From contig NC_031797.1 of the NCBI RefSeq assembly GCF_001522545.3, positions 2,939,961 through 3,003,960 on the forward strand: a stretch of DNA of 64,000 nt. The letters run 5' to 3'. The stretch's first letter is position 1, and each line of letters opens with the position of its first letter. The notes beneath the pieces are model-generated. The model saw nothing but the letters and a program-made list of their open reading frames with translations. It did not search any database and was not told the DNA's origin. The position numbers and the translations under genes are program-made. This stretch comes from Parus major. Its lineage: Eukaryota; Chordata; Aves; Passeriformes; Paridae. Of this stretch, positions 32,601 to 44,100 are shown piece by piece.

Positions 32601-35342
32601 TCTTCCCTGTGACAGGCCCCAGCTATGGAAATCAGGGAGCAAAATGGGAAAGTGTTTCCTAGCAGGGAATTTCCCCCAGAGACAGCTGAGCCAAGCAGAT
32701 AGGGAATTTCCCCTTCTTTCTTCTTCTCCTTCTTCTCCTTGTCCTCCTCTTTCTCTTTCTCCCCCTCCTCCTCCTCCTCCTCCTCCATGTCTTCTGAGGT
32801 GGCCCATCTCCCACAGGGAAATCCCCCTCTGTGTCTCACAGAGCTCCCAGCACACACCCTGTCTGCCGGGATCCTTCCTGTTGGGGGTGAATCCCCATCT
32901 TGGGAAGCCTTTTGGTCCTGCCCTGGCTTCCTCTTCGTGGGTGCTGCTGGGTCCCGGCAGTGCCCGTGTCCTGGGAGCTGTGGGGGTGTTTTTGGGGTGA
33001 GGGATGTGTGTGCTTTAGGAGGCAAAGGGGAGTCCAGCTGCCCCAGCCAGAGCCCCCCAACCCTGCTGCTGACCCCTTTGCCTGTCCGTGCAGAGGCATC
33101 AGTGTCTGGGTCTCTGGACTCCAGGACGGGCCCCTGCTTGGAGCTGGTGGCCCCTCTCCATCCCCGCCGGCGTGGGCACGGTCCTGGGGCACTGGCAGGA
33201 CCCCCTGAACCTGGCCCCCGCGCTGGCCGGGAGGTGACCCAGGGGGACAAAGCATCTGCCTGTCTGGGGACCGGCGCTGGCTGCTGCCTCCCGCTCTTGT
33301 GTTCCAGTCACGGAGCGAGACAGGGCCGGGCATTGTCTGCTGGGAGCGGCATTCCCGATCGCCCGGACAACTCGCGAAGCCCGTCTCCTTCTGGAGGAAC
33401 TGGGGCCTTGTAGAGATAGATTTTTCCATTGCACAAGAAAAAGAAATGTCTCCTTCCAAAGAATAAATAGATGGGAAGGAGTGAGCTGGTGCTGAGCGGA
33501 GCCGGGGCTCCGGCTGGGGTGAGCACTGGAGGATTGTGCGGAGTCGCAGCCAACGACCTGCTCCTTGGCGGAGCTGAGCAGATCCAGATGCTGCTGGGAC
33601 AGCTCGGCGTCAGCACGCGTGCTGTGACCCGGGAGGCGTTTGGGACCTGTCCCTGTCCCACTCGGTGTCACACTGTGGGGCCAGGCAGGACAAACCCTGC
33701 CCTGGTGGGTGACAGCCGTGTCCTCACGTGCCGCTGCCCTGTGTCCCCAGAGAGCTGCGAGGGGGTGGTGTGCGGCCCCGACAAGGTGTGCAAGATGAAG
33801 CACGGCCGTCCCCAGTGTGCCTGTGCCCCCGACTGCTCCAGCCTGCCCCGCAAGCTGCAGGTCTGCGGCTCCGATGGCTACACCTACCGGGACGAGTGTG
33901 ACCTGCTGACGGCCAAGTGCAGAGACCACCCCGACCTCGAAGTGATGTACCAGGGCAAATGCAAAAGTAGGTGCAGTCCTGCCCCACTGCATCCCATCCC
34001 CATCCTGTCCCTGTCCTGACCCTGTTCCCTGTGGTACAAGGAGGGAAGGTCTGTCCCGGTACAGGGCCCTGCAGGACATGGGGCTCACTGCCCCTTGAGG
34101 GAACGTTGCAGCTTGTTGGTGCAATGGGGTTTGGCCTTGCTGCAGGCTGAGCAGTAACAGTCCCTAAAATGTCATTTACAAACGTCAAGCCCCTTTTTTT
34201 CCTCTTTTGTAAAGAGTGCAGCGATCCTCCCAGCCTTGCCAAGAGCTGTCAGAAGGATTATGGTTATTTTTCCAGCCCTCCTTTCTGGAAGGCTTTGCCT
34301 GTCGAGCTCTGGGCTGCGCAGGGAAACGTGGGGCAAGAAATGGGAGTTGGGAGCTGCAGATGCCAAATCTTCCAATCCATCAGGGAAAGAGAGGAGGGTG
34401 GAGGGACGATGGGGGTGCATGAGCCTCCACCCACCCCAGCAGAGCCCTGAGCAGGGCCTGATCCTGCTGCGCAGGCTCCCTCCACCCCCGTGCGCCCTCG
34501 TTCCAGCGCTGGGTCTGCTCCAGGGTGACCCTGCCCTTCCCTCTCGCCGGGGCCAGCACGGCAGCTGCCAGCCTGGCCGCAGTGGCTGCTGCTTCCCTGC
34601 CAAGGCACCTGCGTGCGGCCGCGGTCCCAGCCGGGTCCCGCTGCGCCGAGCGGGCTCAGCCCTGCGCTCCACCGCTGCAGCTGGACCTCGGCTCCTCCCG
34701 CGTGGCAAAGCTCTGGCCAGGCCCGAGCCTGGGGACTCAAGGTCATGAGCTCCCTTGTGCTCAGGATGCCGGCCCCTGCCAGCTCCTGCCCTTGGGAACA
34801 TCACTGATGAGGCAGATCAGGACCCTCCGGCCTCTGGCTCTGCTCTGTTCCCTGGTAGCAAAAGGAGGGAGGGGGCTGCGTTTCCCTGGGATGGTGCCCA
34901 AAGCCTGCCTGGGGTGAAGTAGCTGTGGGAAGGGGTCCCTGGGGTCATTCCAACCCTGTGCTTCCCTGCAGAGTCCTGCTCCAGCGTGGTGTGCCCTGGC
35001 ACCCACACCTGCGTGGTGGACCAGACAGGCAGCGCCCACTGCGTGATGTGCCGGACGGCCCCTTGCCCTGAGCCCACCAGCCTGGACCACGCTCTCTGTG
35101 GCAACAACAACGTCACCTACCCCTCGGCGTGCCACCTGCGGCGAGCCACCTGCCACCGCGGCCGCTCCATCGGCGTGCGCCACTACGGGAGCTGCTCAGG
35201 TGAGCGGGGCGGGGCAGGGGGCAGCGGGCACGGACCCCCAGCGCCTGCTCACCCCTCACACCCCCCTCACCACTTCTCTCTGCTTCCAGCTGCGGCCAAA
35301 TTCTCCGCAGAGACGGACAGCGTGGAGGAGAACTATGTGTGA
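28863..35342 (+). CDS. FSTL3: FSTL3, follistatin-like 3 (activin/myostatin antagonist)
   Basis: Secreted glycoprotein that wraps activin, myostatin and GDF11 and blocks receptor binding. Exons: 28863-28920, 30847-31032, 33751-33966, 34972-35199, 35290-35342 (TGA 35340). All introns are phase 1 and the product is 246 aa (human 263). Exon 1 is a short signal peptide, [20 protein letters not shown]. Exon 2 is the TB-like N-terminal domain ([42 protein letters not shown]). Exon 3 is follistatin domain 1 ([29 protein letters not shown]). Exon 4 is follistatin domain 2 ([34 protein letters not shown]). Exon 5 is a short acidic tail ending ENYV. There is no third follistatin domain and no heparin-binding patch, which separates it from FST. 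N-glycosylation sequons NYT and NVT are present. Confidence 0.97.
30112..30138 (+). repeat. Poly(A) tract in FSTL3 intron 1
   Basis: An uninterrupted run of about 17 A, followed by GG and another run of A. No element body is recognisable upstream, so I call it a simple A-rich repeat. Confidence 0.7.
30847..31032 (+). CDS. FSTL3: FSTL3 exon 2 (N-terminal TB-like domain)
   Basis: 62 codons, opening [14 protein letters not shown] and closing LVTCHPCK. It begins at CACAG|GT and ends AAAG|GTGAGG, phase 1 to phase 1, so the domain is a self-contained module. Confidence 0.95.
32710..32788 (+). repeat. Polypyrimidine (CTT/CTC) tract in FSTL3 intron 2
   Basis: About 80 bp of almost unbroken C and T, ending in CTC triplets. 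It is a homopurine-homopyrimidine tract with mirror-like segments. Confidence 0.9.
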
Positions 35343-36470
35343 ATCGTCCCTCGGCCGAGCCGGAGCTGGGAGACAGGGGCATTATGTGTATATTGTACAA
35401 ACCATATACTTGATATTTATTAAGATAAAAAGATTCTTATTTATCCCTGTGTATGTTAAGCAGTCGCAGGGGGCTCGATTCCCATCCTGCCGGCCAGGGA
35501 GCAGGGAAGGGGGCTCATGGCTGGAGCAAGGCTGAGATGCCCTGGGATGCTCCGGTGCCCGCCTGGTGCCCAGCAGAGCGGCCCTTCCCTGCTGCCGGTG
35601 CGGTGTGGAGGGGTGTCCGTGGGCCCCCCCACGTGTCCTTGGCCGGCAGCCCTGGGCCTATTTATTTTTGGATTAATTCTCGGTACTCTGCTGACGTTTC
35701 TGGCCAGGACCTCAAGGTCTAGAGGGAATCTGCGCTTTTGCCTTCCCCGAGGGGCTCGGCCCCAGCTGCCAGTGGCAGGAAAGGCAGTGCACGCTGCATC
35801 CGATTGGAGAGAGATAGATATATATTTTTATATACATATATATAAAAAAATATATGTACGTTATTGTCTCCCTAAAGTTTCAGCATGTGTGTGTTCAAAT
35901 GGATTTCAGTTTAGGTTCTCCTAGGCCCATTCAGACCAGGCTCCCACCATCTTTGGAGGCGATGCCGGTGCCTGGAGGGCTGGTGCAGTGGCAGCCCTGG
36001 CAGGGGAGCACAACCATCCCCCTACCCAGAGCCCATCGCCCTGGGCAGCTGCCCCCAGCCCTCCTAATGCCTGCCAGAACAGCTTTGGGCACAGCCCAGG
36101 CTCTGGGGGGAGCTGGCCCTGTCCCCCCTACCCCAGAACCCCTCACCGCGGCTGCGTAGCCCCGCACCCCCTGCTCTGCCCACACCTGTATTTATTTTTA
36201 CTCCTTCTCTCATTTCTTCCGTTGTCACCTGTGTAAATACCAGCTCAGCTCTGACACCAAAAAGCTCTTGACTTTATATAAATATCATATATATATATTA
36301 TATATAAAAAATACCTTATTTTCTATTTTTGTATGATTGGGTTCTGACCCCCGAGGTAGACGCTTTGGGAACATCCACATTCCCTATTCCATATTGTTGG
36401 GGCATTTTACGGCTGTGTTATGATTTGGATTACAATTAAAAACCAGAATAAACAGTGGTGCGTGTCCGGT
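35343..36470 (+). promoter_or_regulatory. FSTL3: FSTL3 3' UTR
   Basis: About 1.1 kb with AT-repeat blocks at 35812-35862 and 36272-36315 and AU-rich ATTTATT motifs near 35415 and 35660. A perfect Pumilio element TGTAAATA lies at 36232-36239. Poly(A) signals are ATTAAA (36435-36440) and AATAAA (36447-36452). Confidence 0.75.
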
Positions 36471-38100
36471 TTTGTTGGCGGGTTCTGGGGTTGCAGGAAA
36501 CGTTCTCCTTGGGGCTGTGCATCCACACCAGGGCTTTGGGATGTGGGGAGCCCCCCGCAGCCATGAGGAGCTGCATCCCATCTGCTCCAGCTCCATGCTG
36601 GGGTTTTGCAGCCCAGCCGAGGCTGCTCTGTGCGGTGGGAGGGAAGGGGAGAGCGGGGAAGAGCAACCCGCGACTCAGATAAATCTGTTCCCAATCTCGG
36701 GCCGTGCCATGAGGGTTTGGTATTTCACAAAACAATTCCTGCCGGTAATTGGGTCCCGATGTGGGATGTTTCCCGGGCAGCAGCCTGCGGCTTGGCGCAC
36801 TGAGCTCCACGGGAACTGCTGCCGGATCCCCCTCGGCCGCATCCCCTGTGCCGGGGGGCCGGCATGGCACAGCCCCTGACCCCCGGCCAATCCCCCCAGA
36901 GCCGTGACCGGCCCGGGAGTGCATCACAGAGAACCACGGAACCATTTGGGCTGGAAAAGACATCTCAGATAACCCAGGGTGGCCATGGGGGGCTCTCCTA
37001 CAGCCCCTTTCTGCTCGCCCAGTTCAGCAGCATCCCCCTGGGTGTGGGGATGGGTGTCCAGGAGTTCTCAAAACTCTGCCCATGCCTCTGTAGGTGCCAC
37101 CACACGCGTGTGTGGCCTGGGTTCCTGCACGGCCGCCCGCAGCGCTTCCTGCCCAGGGCAGCTCCCGCTCCTGCCCCGCCGCAGGCTTCGGCCCCGGAGC
37201 GGCTGCCGGGTGGCTCCGTGCCGGGCCCGCGGGCACGGGCTGCGGCGGCAACGGCAGCTCCTGTGATGAGCGGGAGATTTCAGCTCCCAAAACACGGCTG
37301 TGAGTCAGGCGCCGCCTTCCCACCGGTTTTTGGGTGGTCTGGGACAAGCCGGGACAGGCGCCGGCTCTCCAGGCTCCCTGCCAGCGCGGATGCCCTGGGG
37401 CTGCCAGTCCCGTCCCGGCATTCCAGGGGGTCTCTGCCCCACGCTGTCACTGCCAGCACCCCACTGGGATTTGAGGCTTCTTTGCCTTCACAGCCTGGCA
37501 GCGGTCTGTCCTCTGCCGGATGTCCCCAAGGCCACCGATGCCCGCGGCTTGCATCTCCTGACCCCGTGCGAGGCCCTGCAGCAGCCGCGGCGTGCCAGCA
37601 ATTTGCGAGATAAAACAAACAGCCAGGAGCAGGGAATGTCTGGGTCTGTCCCCGGAGACACCGGGCAGAGCCACACGTGTCTCAGCCGAGACCCAGCAGC
37701 AGCTCGGCACACGTCTGCCGGCCACTGCGGGCACCCGGCTCCCGCGGGGTGAGCGCCCGTCTGCGCGCCGGGGAGGCGGCTGAGGCTCCCGACGGGATCC
37801 CTGTGGGCTCCGCCAGCGCAGCTGCGAGCCCGCCTGCCCTCGGGGGGTGTCTGTGGTTCCCCTCTTTGGGGGGTCACGTCGCGCGGTGGGGAGGGCGCGG
37901 TGTGGGACGGGATGGAACAGGATGAGGCGGGATGGGATGAGACGGGGTGGGAGCCACACCCCGGCGGGAAGGCAGCTGGGGATGCTGGCAGCACCTGGAT
38001 GGAGATTCTGGCTTCTCTGGGACGGGGCTTGCACTCCCCTCCCTCCTGCACCTCAGGACAAGTCAGGGGGACCAAAACACAGAGCGGGAGTGGTGGAATG
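36471..38100. other. Spacer between FSTL3 and PRSS57 3' ends
   Basis: No supported gene. It contains a CR1-like fragment at 36920-36978 and G-rich GGGATGGGATG repeats at 37908-37955. Confidence 0.7.
36920..36978 (-). mobile_element. CR1 LINE 3'-end fragment
   Basis: ATCACAGAGAACCACGGAAC, then CATTTGGGCTGGAAAAGACA, then TCTCAGATAACCCA closely follows the reverse complement of the avian CR1 tail (ATCACAGAATCAT...GGGTTGGAAAAGACCTCTAAGATCATC). Only about 60 bp survive, as a severely 5'-truncated copy on the minus strand. Confidence 0.75.
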
Positions 38101-38111
38101 GGGACTGACGG

Positions 38112-38365
38112 TTTATTGAGGAAGGTAAACGTTGCCGCTGCGAGAGGATGTACCAGGGGCTTCTGGTGTAGCCTTGGGGGTACATAACACCCCTTGCCAA
38201 TGGGCAGAGAGGGGCTCCTGCCCGCACCTGGGTCGAGGAGCCCTGAGCATCAGCTCCCAGCCCCTCCAGAGCTGGAGGATGTGGAATTTCTGATCCTCTT
38301 CTCTCCTGTGAGACATCTCGGCCCCTCTTTCCACAGCCCGCCTGCCCCCAGGACTCCCAGCCACA
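38112..38365 (-). promoter_or_regulatory. PRSS57: PRSS57 3' UTR and poly(A) signal
   Basis: A short 3' UTR of about 260 nt, with AATAAA on the minus strand at 38117-38112. Confidence 0.65.
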
Positions 38366-39984
38366 CTAGGGCTTCAGCCACCCCTTCCGATGGCGGAACC
38401 CTTGCACAATGTGATGAACCCAGTCAATGTAGTTGGAGATCTTGGTGTAGATATCAGGGAACCGGCGGTCCCCACATCTCTCCCCAGAGAAGGAGACAAT
38501 GCCATAAACCTTGTCCTTGAAGACCAAGGGTCCCCCGGAGTCACCCTGCAAAATGAGGGGGTGGGAGGGAGACCTGAGGGTCTCCCAGTGGGGGGACAGT
38601 GTGTGGGGCACGGGGTGAGGGGTTCACTCACAGCACAGACACCCTGCAGGGTGGCATTGCGGCTGGCCCCGCACAGCATGTTGGCCGAGACCTTGCCCCT
38701 CCACAGCGTCCGGCAGAGGCTCCGCTTGACGATGGTGGTGTTGGTCTCCATCAGCTCAGTGGGCTCGTCTCCAAAGTTGGATGTGTCCCCCCAGCCCGCC
38801 ACGTAGCAGACAGTGCCGGGCTTCAGGTCAATGTGTGGTGGGGGCAGGCGGATCCGCTTCACGTACTTGTTCAGCGTGGCTGACCTGTTGAGCTGGGTGG
38901 GCAGCGAGGGCTCGGGTGGCTTCGCTGCTGGGGCAGAGCCCCCCAGCTGCTCCTGCCTGGTTCTCCCTCACACGCCAGCTCACTGCTCCTGCTGACCCCC
39001 CCACCCCTGCCCCTCCTTCTTCAGAGGCTGAGCCCCTCCCTGACAGCCCCTCTGCACTGGTCCCAGTCTGCTGTAGAGACTGGCTGCCCGGGAGCCGCTG
39101 GCCCGGACAGGGTCGGTGTGTCCTCAGTGTCTCCATCACACCCCACGGCGCGATCCTGCTTCTCCGGAGAAGCACTGACATCTAGTGTCGGCTCGGCCCC
39201 TCGTGGGGCACCCTACCTCCTCCCGCTGCTCCGGGGCCGTGGGGCACCCCATCTCCCTCTCACACCCCAGGGCTGTGGGGTACCCCCCTGCCCGGCGCTG
39301 GGTGCCCGGTGCAGACTCACCTGGAGCAGGCGGATGTCGTTGTCCACGGCACGGGGGTTGTAGAGTGGGTGGGCGATGGACTCGGCCACGCTGAAGATCT
39401 GCTGGGACTCCTCGGGCTCCTGCAGCCGGTGGGCTCCCAGCACCACACGCACTGAGGGGCTGCGCCTGTGGCCAGGGTGGGGCTGAGAGGGCGCTGCTGT
39501 GGCCAGTGGCCATCGGGGAGAGGGGGATGGCCAGGGGGACTCAAGGGGGGCACAGGGAGAGAGGGGGCAGCTTAACCCCTTGGGATGGGGTCATTGCTTA
39601 GAAGGGTCCACACCATGTCCAGGCGGCACGTGTCCCACGTGGGGACAGGGCTCACCTGGGAATGAGGCAGTGGGCAGCTGTCATCACCCACTTGGGCCAC
39701 ACCAGGAAGCCCCCGCAGACGTGCTGCCCGTCCATCTGGATGGAGGCGATGAAGGGCCGGGAATGGGGTGCTGCCGCCTTTCCCCCGATGATCTGGCTCC
39801 CCTGGGCGCCTGGTGGGTGCAGGTGATCGTTGGCGCCCCGTGTGCCACAGGGGAGTCCAGGGTTCCTATCTCCCACCCTGGGGATCTGCCCTGGCACCCC
39901 AGTTCTCTCATTACCTGCCGGGGCCAGAGCTGGGAGCAGGATGGAGCCTCCCAGGCTGAGGATGAAGAGCCCAGCTGTGACCAT
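38366..39984 (-). CDS. PRSS57: PRSS57-like serine protease (neutrophil serine protease 4)
   Basis: S1-family granule protease. Exons in transcript order: 39984-39915, 39809-39656, 39465-39321, 38892-38632, 38545-38366 (TAG 38368-38366). The phases close to give 269 aa. It has a signal peptide (MVTAGLFILSLGGSILLPAL) and a short propeptide ending GAQGSQ. The mature N-terminus is IIGGKAAAPHSRPF at residue 30. The catalytic triad is H70 (TAAHC), D118 (VDNDIRLL) and S213 (GDSGGP). Pocket residues, in chymotrypsin numbering, are G189, V190, A192 and S214-F215-S216. Sequons NRS, NTT and NAT are present. Its place between FSTL3 and PALM is that of human PRSS57. It could also be seen as a generic elastase-like member of the AZU1/PRTN3/ELANE group, but synteny favours PRSS57. 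Minus-strand AATAAA at 38117-38112 marks the 3' end. Confidence 0.9.
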
Positions 39985-39999
39985 GGTGGCACAGAGCGG

Positions 40000-41131
40000 G
40001 CCACTGCCACCACCGCTGGGGCTGCTCGGGGTCAGGGTGCTTAAATCCCGCCAGGGGCTGAGCCTTGGCATGGGGGCGGGTATTTCCCTCCTGCTTCCTC
40101 CTCTCCGGTGCTTTGTGCAATTCAGGGGTCCGGGGCCCTGGCAGGTCCGTGCAGCTTCCCCCGGAGTGGGAGATGGGGAGCAGAGCAGTTTCTCAGCCCT
40201 GACTCCTCTTGTGCCTTGAGCTAACTGGGATGAAACCCCGCTCCGCAGGGAGGTGGCAGCAGCGGGGCCCCAGGACACCTCTCACACTCCACAGTGTCGC
40301 CGGGGCTGCTGTGGGTGACACAGGGACTGTGCTGTGCTCCATCCATCCCAGACCACTGGGCCTCTTTCAGCCCCTCCAGAGCCCCAGTGGTCTGGGATGA
40401 TGCTGTGGGCAGAGGGCCAGCTTCCTCCCTCTGTTCTGCACCAATCTGGAATGCAAAAGGGGGTGCAGGGGGTGGGGAGCATGAGGGTGGGGGCATCTGT
40501 TGACGCTCACTGCAGAGCCAGGCTTGTTTTGGGGCCAAGCGCAGAGCTCCTGCCCAGCAGCGGGCAGATTTCCCAACGGAGGGTGGCTTGGGGCTTCCTG
40601 TGGCAGTTTGCCCACTGTGGCCGTTGGGTTGGGAAACGGGGCAGCGGAAAGGGGGAGCAAAGCGTCGGTGCTTCCTGGAGTGGGGCAGGACGGGGCGGCT
40701 GCATTCGCAGGAGGGGGTTACACACTGACAGGGGCTGTGAACGCAACCGCTCCAACCCGCTCCGCGCCGGGCACCGCACAGCCACGACCCGCTTCGGGAC
40801 CCCCAGCAGCCGCCACAGCTCCGGGGGCCCCCGAGGCCGGGTGATGGGTGGCGGCGGTGGCGGGCCGGGACCCACCTGGGACCCCCAGGAGCGGATGAAA
40901 CCCCGGCGCGCCCCGAGGCCGGATGATGGGCGGCGGCAGTGGCGGGGCGCGCCCGGCAGACGGAGCTGTGCGGGAGGGAGGCGGGAGCACCGGCGCGGTC
41001 CCGACATCCCTGCGCATCCCGCAGCCCCGCCGGGGATGCCGCCGCCCGCCGGGCCCTGAGAGCCGGGACGCCGGCGGCCGCCGGCCCCGCTCCGCCGCCC
41101 CCCCGCCCCCGCCGGAGCCGCCGCCGGGACC
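40000..41131. promoter_or_regulatory. PRSS57/PALM intergenic region with PALM CpG island
   Basis: The two genes diverge here. The left 0.7 kb is CpG-poor and holds the hairpin. From about 40740 to 41300 it is a CpG island covering the PALM start codon, with no TATA box. Confidence 0.7.
40344..40399. repeat. Perfect 17-bp inverted repeat (hairpin), 22-nt loop
   Basis: CATCCCAGACCACTGGG (40344-40360) and CCCAGTGGTCTGGGATG (40383-40399) are exact reverse complements separated by 22 nt. It lies 360 bp upstream of the PRSS57 start codon and 730 bp upstream of PALM. Confidence 0.95.
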
Positions 41132-44100
41132 ATGGAGTGAGTACCGGAGCCGCGCCGGGACCCCGGTACCGGGCCGCGGTCCCCCCGGGCCCCGCTGGCT
41201 GAGACCGCAGTACCGGGGAGGGGGGGAGCGGGGAGCGGGGGCCGAGACTCGGGACCCCCGCACCAGGGCTGAGGGAAGCTCGCTCCGCCGGCTCACGGAG
41301 CTCGTACCGGGGGCTCGTACACCCCCGATGCCGGGGCTGGGGAGTCCGAACCTGGGGTCTCATATCCCTCTGCTCCTGGGCACTCAGCACCCCAAAACCT
41401 GAGGCTCGCATCCCTCTGATTCTGGGGATTCAGGACTGCAATAATAGAGGTTTGTATCCCCCTATTCTGGAGCTTGGGACCCCAAAACCGGGGGTGGGGC
41501 TCGCATCCCCCCCGCTCCAGGTCTCGTGACCCCAAAACTGGGGGCTCATATCCCGCCAGATACTGGAGCTCAGGACCTCAATACCGGGAGCTCACATCCC
41601 CATGGTTCTGGGGCTCGGGACCCCCATTCCGGGGCCTCCTTCCCCCCGGTGCCGCTCAGCAGGTGCGGCCCCTCCCCGGTCCCTGCCCAGCCGTGGAGTG
41701 CCGGAGGGCCGGCTCGGGGGGCAGCGGCGGAGGCCCCGGTGTGGGTGCGGGGGGTGCGGGGGGTGTCGGGGCTGGCAGCGGTGCAGGAAGCGGGGGGTGG
41801 GGAGGGCGTTTATTTTTGTGTTTTGAACCTGTTGTTGCTGCTGCGTGTGGTGGGGTGAGTGGGTGGGAAGAGCTGCGGACCCCTCCCTACACTGCACCCC
41901 CAGCCTCTGCCAGAGAACCGGCTGTGGCCGGGGGATCCTCATGAAGCGGGTCCCACCGGAGAAGTCTGGACAGACGGACACTCTCCGACCCCGGCCTCAT
42001 CCTTTGTGTGCTGCGGCGGGGCCCTGACCGGCCGCTGGGAGCTTGGAGCCGGGCGGGTGGGGGAAGGACGGACCAGGCAGAGGCCACTAGGGGCTTGTGG
42101 CCACGGACTGTCCTACCCCTGTGCTGGTTTTAGGGACACCAGCAGCTGGTGCCAGGAGGGTACAGGACTGGGGGGCTGCTCGAGGTGCTGGAAGCCAGCG
42201 CTGGCCCTGTCTCATCCAGGCCTTTCCTTCCCTCCCGTGGCTCTGGTCCCCACCTTGGTGAACACCCCAGCCTGGGTTTGGCCATTCCTGGGGTACCCTG
42301 GCAGCTCGGGGTCAGCCACCCTCTGCTCCTTGTGGGCACCTCACTTTGCACTGATCCACTGACCACCGGCTGCTGAGACAACGGGTGCTCAACAGGTCCC
42401 TCTCAGCGCTGCCCATCTCCCACCTGGCAGCCCCAAGAGGCCGTGGGGCACTGCCGAGGGGTGGGGTGGGGGTGTCCTGGGGCCATGGTGGGCTCTGGCT
42501 GATTTGGGGCTGGAACTGAGCTGGGGGCTGGAACTGAGCTGGGGGCACCAGCGGGGATGTTTTGGAGATTGGGGTGCAGCAGCTGCAGGAATGGGGGGCA
42601 GAGTGGCTCCCCGTGATGCTGAAGGGGCCAGAGGCAGGGCCAGGGCAGCTCCACGGCGCCACAGTCCCTGCAGGAAAGAGCCTCTTTGGGGAGGAAAATG
42701 TGCGTGATTTGCCAAAAGGCAGCAGCGAGGGGAAGGGCAGAGCCGAGGGGTGTGACGTGCCCTGGGGAGGGGGTGAGGAGCTGCCGGGCTGGACTGGGCT
42801 CTCCTGGGGCAGAGGCGTCTGGGGCTTGGGTTCAGGTGGGGGATGGTGCTGGACAGGATGGTGGCTCCTGCCCCTGGGCTCCACATTCACCCTGCTCTGA
42901 ACCAACCCTTCCAGCAAGGGCCAAAGAGCCCATGGAGGGGTGCAAAGGGTTTCCCCTGCCTGCTCCATACACTGCACCTGCCAATGCCTCTTTCTTTTGA
43001 GTGAAACTCCGTGAGTGAAGCCCGGGTGGGAGGCACAGCCACAAAGCAAAACAACACGACCCCTCCAGCCACTCAGCTTCAGAGCCTGGCCACGGGGCTG
43101 GAGGATTAGGAGGGTCCCAGGGCAGCTGGGGACACGGCAAGGTGCTGCCCTGCTGTTGGCCTGGCTCTGTGGCAGCCAACGGGTGTTGGGGCGGGCACTG
43201 CTGCCTTTGCCCTGGCTCCTGCTCTGCCTTGGCACGGGCAGAGGCTGGAGGAGGGTCCTGGCTGCCACAATCCACCAGTGCCCAGGGAGGTTTGGCGGAA
43301 ACTTTCCAACTCTGGTAAAGGCTGTGCTGGTCCCACTGGAGCTGCTCTTGTGCCCTCTGCTCCCACTGCTGTCAGTGCTCGTGAGCAGCTGGAGATCCTG
43401 CATCTCACATCTGGCTGCTCTGCTGCTTTGTCTCAGTTGCTGCTCTTCCCTTGGCTTTGAGGGTCTCCTTGGAGTGAGAGATCTCCTGGTCCTGCCTTCC
43501 CCACTCTGATCCAAAGCTGACAGTTGCACCCAGGGGAAGGAGGGAGACTTCTGCCTGAGAAATAACTCATGAGTCCTTTGGGAAGGGACTCAAGACCTTG
43601 TTCTCTTCTGGCATCCAGGGAGCAGTGAAACCCAGGCCAGACCCTGCTGCCTCCTGGCCATGTGCAAGGAACCAGAAGGGGTCGGGTCTGTCCTGTCCCT
43701 GTCCCAGAGGAGCAGCACTGTCACCCTTCCCAGAGGAGCCATAAAGCTCCACCACAGACCCCACAACAGCACCCAGCCCTGCTTTGGGCTGGCAGATCAT
43801 GGGGTTCAGAGCTCAGCCGCATGACGGGGCCTCTCGGCCGGACCTGCCTTGCTGGGAGGAACTGGAGCAGGTTTCCTGGGAAGCCACTGGTGTTGGTGTT
43901 CCTGCTTCCTGGCCAGAAACAGCCCCTTTCCCTGGAGGGGTGGGGGTTCATGTGGCTGTAGCTGTGCCAGGAGCTGTGCTGGGAGCTGAGCCGGGGCTCC
44001 AGCAGCAAAGGTGCTGCAGGAAAGCCGAGGAGGTGCCGTGCCCTGGGACAGGGTTGAGTGGAGGCTCCAGGACTGGGGCTGGAGGCACAGCCCAGTTTCC

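Noticed and set aside
33099..34124. 341-codon minus frame opposite FSTL3 exon 3
   Set aside because: Antisense shadow of a real Cys-rich exon.
40221..41411. 396-codon minus frame across the PALM CpG island
   Set aside because: Typical Arg/Pro/Gly-rich read-through of a CpG island.
42312..43529. 405-codon minus frame in PALM intron 1
   Set aside because: Pro/Ser/Arg-rich, no domain, no splice partners. It looks like a composition artefact.
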